From Gammaproteobacteria bacterium (GTDB lineage Bacteria; Gemmatimonadota; Gemmatimonadetes; Longimicrobiales; Gaopeijiaceae), in contig VYDD01000191.1 in assembly GCA_009843625.1 (NCBI GenBank), forward strand, positions 1-6,519: DNA of 6,519 nucleotides. The letters are read 5' to 3'. Of this stretch, positions 1-6,519 are shown one piece after another (position 1 is the first letter of the stretch; each line of letters opens with the position of its first letter). The position numbers and the translations under genes are program-made. Below the pieces are notes generated by a model. It ran no database searches. It saw only the letters and a list, made by a program, of their open reading frames with translations, and had not been told where the DNA came from.

Positions 1-108
1 CCCCCCCCCCCCCCTTTTTTTTTAAAATTTACCCGCCCACCCCCCACATCACCAAAACCTTCTTGGGCGCCGCCGCCTCTGGTTAAAACGCCCCCGGGGG
101 GGGGCGGG
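1..108. other. Damaged contig edge with homopolymer runs
   Basis: The window opens with 14 C, then 9 T, 4 A, 3 T and further C-rich runs, and has another long C/G run around 91-108. This is unlike the mixed GC-rich coding sequence that follows. A remnant of coding sense survives in frame 3: positions 57-83 read TFLGAAASG, the sort of sequence expected for the Rossmann glycine loop of a quinone reductase. That frame hits TAA at 84-86. The same protein resumes in frame 1 from 109 as VNTAAIHL. Dropping the intervening 25 bases would rejoin the loop as AAASGVNTAAI. I read this as sequencing or assembly error at a contig end rather than a biological frameshift, but the sequence alone cannot prove it. 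Confidence 0.75.
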
Positions 109-645
109 GTCAACACGGCTGCCATCCACCTCTGCCGCACGCTGGTCCCGGCCACCCGCATGGTCGTGACCGCCTCGCCGAGGAAGGTGGAGCGGGTGCG
201 GGCGATGGGCGTTCACCACGTGGTGGACTACACGGCCGAGGAGTTCGCGCCGGCGGTGCGCGCCTTCACGGGGGGCCGGGGGGTGGATGTGGTGCTCGAC
301 CACATCGGCGCCGCTTACCTGAAGGGCAACCTGAAGGCCATGGCGCCCGGCGGCCGCCTGGTCGTGATCGGCCTGATGGGCGGACTCAAGGCCGAACTCA
401 ACCTGGCCCTGCTGATGGTGAAGCGGCACACGGTCATCGGCTCGGTACTGCGCTCGCGGCCGGTGCCCGAGAAGGCCGACATCATGGCCGAGTTCGAGCG
501 GGTGGTGGTCCCGCATTTCGCGGCGCGCCGCATCGTGCCCCTGATCGACAGGGTCTTTCCGCTGCGGGAGGCGGCCGAAACGCATCGGCAGATGGAAGCG
601 AGCGCCCACTTCGGCAAGCTGGTGCTGAGGGTGCGGGAGCAGTAG
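109..645 (+). CDS. Zinc-type NAD(P)H:quinone oxidoreductase, PIG3-like (5' truncated)
   Basis: This is the C-terminal half of a medium-chain dehydrogenase/reductase of the quinone oxidoreductase (PIG3/QorA-like) group, soluble enzymes that reduce quinones or enals with NAD(P)H. About 178 codons remain of a family usually near 325. The visible part starts inside the nucleotide-binding Rossmann fold (VNTAAIHL, the helix after the glycine loop). It continues with MVVTASPRKVERVRAMGVHH, the family's hallmark DY dipeptide (VVDYTAEEF), GGRGVDVVLDHIG and APGGRLVVIGLMGG. The tail carries MVKRHTVIGSVLRSRP and MEASAHFGKLVLRV, both typical of PIG3-like enzymes. An ATG at 160 lies in the middle of the fold and is not the true start; the real N-terminus is lost in the damaged edge. 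No zinc ligands are visible, as expected for the quinone reductase branch. The stop at 643-645 is 6 bp from the convergent toxin stop. The physiological substrate cannot be told. Confidence 0.87.
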   Translation, partial: VNTAAIHLCRTLVPATRMVVTASPRKVERVRAMGVHHVVDYTAEEFAPAVRAFTGGRGVDVVLDHIGAAYLKGNLKAMAPGGRLVVIGLMGGLKAELNLALLMVKRHTVIGSVLRSRPVPEKADIMAEFERVVVPHFAARRIVPLIDRVFPLREAAETHRQMEASAHFGKLVLRVREQ

Positions 646-651
646 CCCGCA

Positions 652-1182
652 CTACCGCCCGGCAGAGGCTTTCACGATCCCGGGATCGTAGCGGTAATCC
701 GTAATCTCACCCGGCTCAAGGCGCGCGAAATCGGGATGAGCGGGATTGACGATGTAGTTGACCTCACCGATGACCACCGCGCTTGGCACTGCGAGGACGG
801 CGGATTCCAGCGAGGCGAGCCATCGATCCCCAATCCTCTGGGTGGCGGGATGCAGGCTGGTACGGGCCCAATCGGCGGGCAACTGCCGGCGATCCACCGC
901 CTGGACGAGATCTGCCGGGATGCCAACGGAGAGCTTCCGGTACGCGTTCAGCACATCGCTTACGTGGAGATGAACGAGCAGCTCCAGGCTCGCCAGCGCC
1001 AGACTGCCGGCCAGGTAGACGACCCTTCGTCCCGGGCTGCTCCAGCGCCCGCCATTCCGCAACGTCCCTTTCCCGGAAAGCATCTCCTCCACGGTGCGGG
1101 CATATTCGGGCACCGCGATGCGCCAGCCGCGAAGGGAGTTCTCCGCCCGCCCGGCAGTTCGTGGACGAGTCCGTGCGCGCAC
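652..1182 (-). CDS. RES-domain toxin, NAD+-degrading (Xre-RES toxin-antitoxin module)
   Basis: This is the toxin of a type II toxin-antitoxin pair. Characterised RES toxins (for example MbcT of Mycobacterium tuberculosis) destroy cellular NAD+, by phosphorolysis or hydrolysis, and arrest growth. With the GTG start at 1180-1182 the protein has 176 residues, near the family's usual 150-200. The three residues that name the family are visible: Arg21 in GWRIAVPEYA, Glu67 in LASLELLVHL and Ser134 in LAVPSAVV. Also typical are NGGRWSSPGRRVVYLAGS (43-60), QRIGDRWL (115-122) and GEVNYIVNPAHPDF (139-152). The start is uncertain: no ATG or TTG lies suitably between the antitoxin stop and the WRI motif, so GTG is the best choice, giving a 28-bp gap after the antitoxin stop and a weak ribosome-binding site. 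The frame is open upstream into the antitoxin gene, but that extension is antitoxin coding sequence. All core residues are intact, so the toxin is probably active. Confidence 0.93.
   Translation of the reverse strand: MRARTRPRTAGRAENSLRGWRIAVPEYARTVEEMLSGKGTLRNGGRWSSPGRRVVYLAGSLALASLELLVHLHVSDVLNAYRKLSVGIPADLVQAVDRRQLPADWARTSLHPATQRIGDRWLASLESAVLAVPSAVVIGEVNYIVNPAHPDFARLEPGEITDYRYDPGIVKASAGR
674..689. repeat. 16-bp perfect palindrome in the toxin 3' end
   Basis: ACGATCCCGGGATCGT reads the same on both strands. It lies within the last dozen codons of the RES toxin (coding for part of YDPGIVK), 29 bp from the end of the convergent quinone reductase. It could fold into a 6-bp stem with a 4-base loop on either transcript. 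No T-run follows on either strand, so it is not a convincing intrinsic terminator, and it may simply reflect codon choice. Confidence 0.4.
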
Positions 1183-1210
1183 CGGCAGCGGTGAGTCGCC
1201 GGACCGGGTG

Positions 1211-1630
1211 CTAACTGAAAATACCGTGCCGAATCCGTCCGATGACTTGTTCCACTTCTCTGCTCCCCACCTCCGTGGATGCCCGTTCAAGCGGTGACTC
1301 GCCCTCGAGCAGATCGTGCGGATCCCTGAGCCAGCGGCTGGCGGCCTTGCCATCGCCCAGCATCATGTCGTGGACCAACGCCACCAGACGGGCCACGCGC
1401 ACCAGGCGATCCGACTCCTCCGGGGTCAGCACTCCCGCGTTGCGCCGCCGGGCCAGGGTGGTGGGGGACAGATCGATGACCCGCGCGAGAGCAAGGCGCC
1501 CCACTCCAGCGGCGGCCGCGACCTCGTCCAACGTCGAGAACGGGAGGCCGTTCCGTACCAGGGCCACCGCTCCCTCGCGAACGAGAAGACGGTTGAGAGC
1601 TGACCGCGACTCCGGCGTCGGATATCTCAT
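1211..1630 (-). CDS. Xre/MbcA/ParS-type antitoxin with DUF2384-like C-terminal domain
   Basis: This is the antitoxin of the Xre-RES pair, a 139-residue protein that should neutralise the downstream RES toxin and repress its own promoter. Residues ~30-75 form an Xre-like helix-turn-helix: LDEVAAAAGVGRLALARVID, then LSPTTLARRRNAGVLTPEES (54-73), the last part being a hallmark of the family. Residues ~76-139 form the DUF2384/MbcA-like toxin-binding domain, with GDGKAASRWLRDPHDLLEG, SPLERASTEVGSREVEQVIG and the C-terminal IRHGIFS. In known complexes the C-terminal end of the antitoxin sits at the toxin active site. I chose ATG 1628-1630 because it leaves the palindromic operators outside the gene. 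An in-frame ATG at 1655-1657 would add nine residues but would overlap the nearer palindrome. No strong Shine-Dalgarno precedes either start. The antitoxin-first order and the 28-bp gap suggest one transcript with the toxin. Confidence 0.93.
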   Translation of the reverse strand: MRYPTPESRSALNRLLVREGAVALVRNGLPFSTLDEVAAAAGVGRLALARVIDLSPTTLARRRNAGVLTPEESDRLVRVARLVALVHDMMLGDGKAASRWLRDPHDLLEGESPLERASTEVGSREVEQVIGRIRHGIFS

Positions 1631-1638
1631 TTCGATGT

Positions 1639-1674
1639 ATCCCAAATGGTATGTCATCTGATGCCATATGGTAT
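1639..1674 (-). promoter_or_regulatory. Two-copy palindromic operator of the toxin-antitoxin module
   Basis: Two near-identical 14-bp sites, ATCCCAAATGGTAT (1639-1652) and ATGCCATATGGTAT (1661-1674), fit the palindromic consensus ATnCCAnATGGTAT. Their starts are 22 bp apart, about two helical turns, so both would face the same side of the DNA. The second site extends to a 16-bp near-perfect palindrome (1660-1675) with one mismatched pair. They sit 8-44 bp upstream of the antitoxin ATG in a short A+T-rich island within GC-rich DNA. A -10-like GATACA on the minus strand (1636-1641) overlaps the nearer site and would place transcription start at or next to the ATG, so a leaderless message is possible. 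Half-site-like ATGGTAA (1676-1682) and ATACCAT (1730-1736) lie further out. The operator role is inferred from position and symmetry. Confidence 0.68.
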
Positions 1675-1879
1675 CATGGTAACGCCAGTCGCCCGGGCCG
1701 GCAACGGAGGCGGACCGTCGTCCCGTGGCATACCATCCGCCGGGGATGCAGGCGCGTTCTTGCGTCCAGCACCGGGGAGGCCGCAGTTGCCACCCGCCTT
1801 CCTTGGCAGGCCGCGCGCGGCTCCCTAGGTTTGCCCGGACTCGCGGGGAGGCCCGCGGGCTCGATTCGAAAGCCATCAC

Positions 1880-1884
1880 GGAGG
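1880..1884 (+). promoter_or_regulatory. Ribosome binding site that fixes the ThDP enzyme start
   Basis: GGAGG at 1880-1884 lies 8 bases before the ATG at 1893-1895. The reading frame is open back to an ATG at 1725, but the residues in between (proline-, arginine- and glycine-rich, starting MAYHPPGMQARS) look like translated leader, and no comparable Shine-Dalgarno precedes 1725. The site therefore argues for 1893 as the real start. I see no convincing -35/-10 pair in the GC-rich leader 1683-1879. Confidence 0.75.
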
Positions 1885-1892
1885 ATCTGTTC

Positions 1893-3638
1893 ATGACGAC
1901 CGCAACCGCACTGAAATCCAGGACCGCCGAAGACACGCTCGCTCGCAAGAGCCGGGACGAGGACGTCATCTCGGGTGGGCACCTGGCAGCCCGGGCGCTG
2001 GCCAACGAGGGCGTCGACACCGTCTTCACGCTGTGCGGCGGGCACATCATCGACACCTACGACGGGTGCATCGACGAGGATATCCGCATCATCGACGTGC
2101 GGCACGAGCAGGTGGCGGCCCACGCGGCCGATGGGTACGCGCGCCAGACCGGCGGGCTCGGGTGCGTGATCACCACGGCGGGCCCGGGCTTCACCAACGC
2201 GCTCACCGGGATCGCCACCGCGTTCCGGTCGGAGAGCCCGGTGCTGCACATCGGCGGGCAGGGCGCGCTCACCCAGCACAAGATGGGGTCGCTTCAGGAT
2301 CTGCCCCATGTCAACATCGCGCGCCCGATCACCAAGTTCTCGGGCGGGGTCCGCTCCACCGAGCGCATCGCGGACATGGTGTCGATGGCCGCGCGCGAGT
2401 GCTTCGCGGGGACACCCGGGCCGAGCTACCTCGAGATCCCGCGCGACATCCTGGACCGCGAGATCCCGCTCGGCAGCGCGACCATCCCCGAGCCGGGCCG
2501 CTACCGGGCCTCCACCCGGTCCGTTGGCGACCCGCGCGACATCGAGCGCCTCGCCGACCTCCTGGTCAAGTCCGAGCGCCCGGCCATCCTCTTCGGCCAG
2601 CAGGTGTGGGGTTGCCGCGCGCACCAGGAGGCCTGGGATCTGGTTCGCACCCTGAACATCCCGACCTTCACCAACGGCGCTTCCCGCGGCCTGCTCGGGC
2701 CCGACGACCCCCACTACTTCCACCGCACCCGCGGCGCCGCGTTCGGCAACGCCGACGTGATCGTGATCGTGGGCACCCCCTTCGACTTCCGCATGGGGTA
2801 CGGCAAGCGGCTGCCCGCCGGCGCGAAGGTTGTGCAGATCGATCTCGACTACCGCACGGTGGGCAAGAACCGCGACGTCGACCTCGGCGTGGTGGGCCAT
2901 CCGGGCGCCGTCATGGAGGCGGTGCTCGCCGAGGCAAGCGCCAACCTCGGCGACGGCCCGTCCCGCCGCCTGGGCTGGATGAGGGAGCTGCGCGCCATCG
3001 AGGAGCAGAAGACCGAGAAGCTGATGCCGCTCTTCCTCTCAGACGCCGACCCCATTCATCCCTACCGGGTGGCGTGGGAACTGAACGAGTTCCTCACCGA
3101 GGACACCGTCTACATCGGCGACGGCGGCGATGTCGTCACCATCAGCGCCCAGGCGGTCAAGCCGCGCGCGCCGGGCAACTGGATGGATCCGGGCGCCCTG
3201 GGCGGGCTCGGCGTCGGCACCGGCTTCGCCATGGCGGCCAAGCTCGCGCATCCGAACAAGGAGATCCTCTGCTACTACGGCGACGGCTCCTTCGGCATGA
3301 CCGCCTTCGACATGGAGACCTGCAACCGCTTCGGCGCGCCCTACATCGCCGTCATCGGCAACAACTCGGCGATGAACCAGATTCGCTACGGGCAGTTGGC
3401 CAAGTACGGGCAGGAGCGCGGAAACGTGGGCAACCTGCTGGGCGACGTGCCCTTCTCGAAGTTCGCGGAGATGCTGGGCGGATACGGCGAGGAGGTGCGC
3501 GATCCGGGCCAGATCCAGCCGGCGCTCCAGCGGGCGCGCGAGTCGGTGCGCAGCAGCGGCAAGTCGGCCGTCATCAACATCTGGGTGGATCCCGGCGAAT
3601 GGGCGCCGGGCACCAAGCGCCAGACCATGTACAAGTAG
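1893..3638 (+). CDS. Thiamine-diphosphate-dependent lyase, probable 2-hydroxyacyl-CoA lyase-like (acetolactate synthase superfamily)
   Basis: This is a complete 581-residue cytoplasmic ThDP enzyme with the three-domain build of acetolactate synthase, oxalyl-CoA decarboxylase and 2-hydroxyacyl-CoA lyase. After a ~24-residue leader, the N-terminal Pyr domain runs from VISGGHLAARAL to about 200. It holds the catalytic glutamate Glu72 in DVRHEQVAAHAADGYAR and the loop TTAGPGFTNALTGI. The central domain is about 212-345, with LFGQQVWG and IVGTPFDFRMGYG. The C-terminal PP domain carries the ThDP/Mg motif GDG (463-465) to NN (490-491). Where oxalyl-CoA decarboxylase has an active-site Tyr-Glu pair, this protein has Leu134-Gln135 in MGSLQDLPHV. 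As I recall it, human HACL1 has a similar MGAFQEFPQV there. The tail ends APGTKRQTMYK, a possible active-site lid. Automatic annotation would probably say acetolactate synthase, but pairing with a formyl-CoA-transferase-like gene points to an acyl-CoA substrate. The superfamily is certain; the reaction is inferred. Confidence 0.9.
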   Translation: MTTATALKSRTAEDTLARKSRDEDVISGGHLAARALANEGVDTVFTLCGGHIIDTYDGCIDEDIRIIDVRHEQVAAHAADGYARQTGGLGCVITTAGPGFTNALTGIATAFRSESPVLHIGGQGALTQHKMGSLQDLPHVNIARPITKFSGGVRSTERIADMVSMAARECFAGTPGPSYLEIPRDILDREIPLGSATIPEPGRYRASTRSVGDPRDIERLADLLVKSERPAILFGQQVWGCRAHQEAWDLVRTLNIPTFTNGASRGLLGPDDPHYFHRTRGAAFGNADVIVIVGTPFDFRMGYGKRLPAGAKVVQIDLDYRTVGKNRDVDLGVVGHPGAVMEAVLAEASANLGDGPSRRLGWMRELRAIEEQKTEKLMPLFLSDADPIHPYRVAWELNEFLTEDTVYIGDGGDVVTISAQAVKPRAPGNWMDPGALGGLGVGTGFAMAAKLAHPNKEILCYYGDGSFGMTAFDMETCNRFGAPYIAVIGNNSAMNQIRYGQLAKYGQERGNVGNLLGDVPFSKFAEMLGGYGEEVRDPGQIQPALQRARESVRSSGKSAVINIWVDPGEWAPGTKRQTMYK

Positions 3639-3686
3639 TCGGAGCGGGCAATCAGCGGGCCGGCAACGCGTGACCGGCACCCGCAT

Positions 3687-3729
3687 GCCATCCCTCAACC
3701 CTGCACGAGCAACCGGAGCCATCCCTCAA
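3687..3729 (+). repeat. 12-bp direct repeat before the CoA-transferase start
   Basis: GCCATCCCTCAA occurs at 3687-3698 and again at 3718-3729, with starts 31 bp apart. The second copy ends on the A of the CoA-transferase start codon. The 90-bp spacer between the ThDP gene and the transferase also carries the likely Shine-Dalgarno GGAG (3715-3718), 10 bases before the ATG. No terminator is seen in the spacer, so cotranscription is likely. The repeat could be a translational control element, a local duplication or chance. Confidence 0.5.
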
Positions 3730-4973
3730 TGAGCAAAGCACTCAACGGCATCCGCATCCTGGACATGACCCACGTCCAGGCGGGCCCCACCTCCAGCCAG
3801 CTCCTGGGCTTCATGGGCGCGGACGTGATCAAGCTGGAGTCCCCCTTCGGGGACGCCACCCGCAAGCAGCTGCGCGATGTCCCCGGGGCCGACAGCCTCT
3901 ACTTCACGATGCTCAACTGCAACAAGCGCTCGATCACGGTGAACCTGAAGAACGAGCGCGGGAAGGAGGTATTCAACCGGCTGGTGCAGGAGTGCGACGT
4001 GCTCATGGAGAACTTCGGGCCGGGCGTGCTCGACAGGCTCGGCTTCGGATGGGAGCGCGTGCACGAGATCAACCCGCGCATGGTGATGGCCTCCATCAAG
4101 GGCTTCGGCACCGAGGGCCCCTACGCGGCGTTCAAGGCCTACGAGAACATCGCCCAGGCGATGGGCGGCTCGATGAGCACCACCGGGATGTTCGACGGAT
4201 CGCCCGTGGTGACCGGCGCGCAGATCGGCGACTCGGGCACCGGGGTGCATTTGGCGCTGGGCATCCTCGCGGCGTTGCTGCACCGCGAGCAGACGGGGAA
4301 GGGGCAGTACGTCGAGTGCGCCATGATGGACTGCGTGATGAACCTGGTGCGGGTCAAGTGGCGGGATCACCAGCGCATCACCCGGGGGCCGCTGGCCGAG
4401 TACTCGATTCAGGAATTCGACGACTTCACCCCGCGTGCGGGCAACGACTCGGGCGGCGGACAGTTGGGCAACTGCATCCACTGCAAGCCGGGCGGCATCA
4501 ACGACTACCTCTACATCGTCGTTCAGGAGCACGTCTGGGAGGCGCTCGCGACCCGCGTCGGCGGCGAGGAGCTGGTGAACGACCCGCGCTTCGCCGACAT
4601 AACCGTGCGGCGAAAGAACCAGGGCGCGATGTGGGACATCCTGAACGACTTCGCGAGCCGGTATACGAAGCGCGAGCTCATGGCCATCCTGAACGAGCTG
4701 AACGTGCCCTGCGGTCCCGTGATGAGCACTGCGGACCTCGCGGACGACGACCACGTGCGCGGGCGCGAGATGTATGTCGAGCTCGACCATCCCGAGCGCG
4801 GCCCCTACTGGAACCTCGGCTGCCCCATCAAGCTCTCCGACTCTCCCGCGGTGATCACGCGCTCGCCGCTGCTGGGCGAGCACACCGACGAGATACTCGG
4901 GGACGTGCTCGGGTACGGCGGGGACGAGATCGCCGAAATGAAGGAGGCCGGGGCCTTCACCTTCAAGCGCTGA
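3729..4973 (+). CDS. Class III CoA-transferase, formyl-CoA:oxalate CoA-transferase-like
   Basis: This 414-residue protein is a family III (CaiB/BaiF) CoA-transferase and closely resembles formyl-CoA:oxalate CoA-transferase (Frc; about 416 residues in E. coli YfdW), which moves CoA from formyl-CoA to oxalate through enzyme-bound aspartyl intermediates. The catalytic aspartate is Asp168 in QIGDSGTGVHLALGILAALL, matching Asp169 of Frc. Gln17 in HVQAGP, GADVIKLE (30-37), LYFTMLNCNKRSI (57-69), ENFGPGVLDRLGFGWE (94-109) and KAYENIAQAMGG (136-147) all follow Frc. The flexible active-site glycine loop is GGGQ at 242-245; Frc has GGGGQ. Other family landmarks are NVPCGPVMS and SPLLGEHTDEIL. The start ATG has GGAG 10 bases upstream. 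The gene lies 90 bp after the ThDP lyase and 22 bp before the transporter, so the three probably form an operon. Similarity to Frc makes formyl-CoA a likely donor or product; the acceptor acid is unknown, because the partner gene is not a typical oxalyl-CoA decarboxylase. Confidence 0.93.
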   Translation: MSKALNGIRILDMTHVQAGPTSSQLLGFMGADVIKLESPFGDATRKQLRDVPGADSLYFTMLNCNKRSITVNLKNERGKEVFNRLVQECDVLMENFGPGVLDRLGFGWERVHEINPRMVMASIKGFGTEGPYAAFKAYENIAQAMGGSMSTTGMFDGSPVVTGAQIGDSGTGVHLALGILAALLHREQTGKGQYVECAMMDCVMNLVRVKWRDHQRITRGPLAEYSIQEFDDFTPRAGNDSGGGQLGNCIHCKPGGINDYLYIVVQEHVWEALATRVGGEELVNDPRFADITVRRKNQGAMWDILNDFASRYTKRELMAILNELNVPCGPVMSTADLADDDHVRGREMYVELDHPERGPYWNLGCPIKLSDSPAVITRSPLLGEHTDEILGDVLGYGGDEIAEMKEAGAFTFKR

Positions 4974-4995
4974 GCCGACCGAGGAGTCCGGGACC

Positions 4996-6519
<1,524 letters not shown>

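Noticed and set aside
1183..1353. Long N-terminal extension of the RES toxin reaching to 1353
   Set aside because: This stretch is antitoxin coding sequence in another frame and the extra residues do not resemble any RES toxin N-terminus.
1851..1860. GCCCGCGGGC palindrome in the leader of the ThDP gene
   Set aside because: It is a 10-bp palindrome of only G and C in very GC-rich sequence, with no T-run or second copy, so it is expected by chance.
1725..1892. N-terminal extension of the ThDP enzyme from ATG 1725
   Set aside because: The added 56 residues have no similarity to the family, and GGAGG placed 8 bases before ATG 1893 gives a much better start.
1674..2900. Minus-strand 408-codon open frame opposite the ThDP gene
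   Set aside because: Its translation is His/Ala/Gly/Asp-rich low-complexity sequence with no recognisable fold, and it lies antisense to a well-conserved gene. GC-rich third positions produce such frames.
2033..3673. Plus-strand 546-codon frame overlapping the ThDP gene
   Set aside because: Its Arg/His/Gly/Pro-rich composition and lack of any domain mark it as an out-of-frame shadow of the ThDP enzyme.
1893..4973. Simple annotation as an oxalate-degrading oxc-frc pair
   Set aside because: The transferase fits, but the ThDP enzyme lacks the Oxc Tyr-Glu pair and the transporter is not OxlT-like, so an oxalate role is possible but not supported.

Overview
This is a GC-rich bacterial window (by eye about two thirds G+C). 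Most codons end in G or C, which also produces long meaningless antisense frames. I cannot name the species. The codon style and gene content would fit a metagenome-assembled GC-rich lineage such as Gemmatimonadota, Acidobacteriota or Actinomycetota, but nothing in the window decides between them. The first ~108 bases look like a damaged contig end.

Region 1 (1-645, plus strand) is a contig edge of homopolymer runs, followed by the C-terminal half of a PIG3-like zinc-type NAD(P)H:quinone oxidoreductase. Region 2 (652-1657, minus strand) is a complete Xre-RES type II toxin-antitoxin module. The antitoxin (MbcA/ParS/Xre type with a DUF2384-like C-terminal domain) comes first and the RES-domain NAD+-degrading toxin second. 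The toxin converges on the quinone reductase with only 6 bp between their stop codons. A small A+T-rich island upstream of the antitoxin holds two copies of a 14-bp palindrome, 22 bp apart, which is the likely autoregulatory operator.

Region 3 (1893 to the window end, plus strand) is an apparent three-gene operon: a thiamine-diphosphate (ThDP) enzyme of the acetolactate synthase / oxalyl-CoA decarboxylase / 2-hydroxyacyl-CoA lyase superfamily; a class III CoA-transferase closely resembling formyl-CoA:oxalate CoA-transferase (Frc); and a proton-coupled POT/PTR2 family transporter that runs off the right edge.

The first two genes resemble the oxc-frc oxalate pair. However, the ThDP enzyme has a Leu-Gln pair where oxalyl-CoA decarboxylase has its active-site Tyr-Glu, and the local sequence there looks more like 2-hydroxyacyl-CoA lyase. 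I infer, without proof, an ATP-free cycle. The lyase would split a 2-hydroxyacyl-CoA into an aldehyde or ketone plus formyl-CoA. The transferase would then move CoA from formyl-CoA to the next 2-hydroxy acid, releasing formate. The transporter may import the substrate or a conjugate of it.
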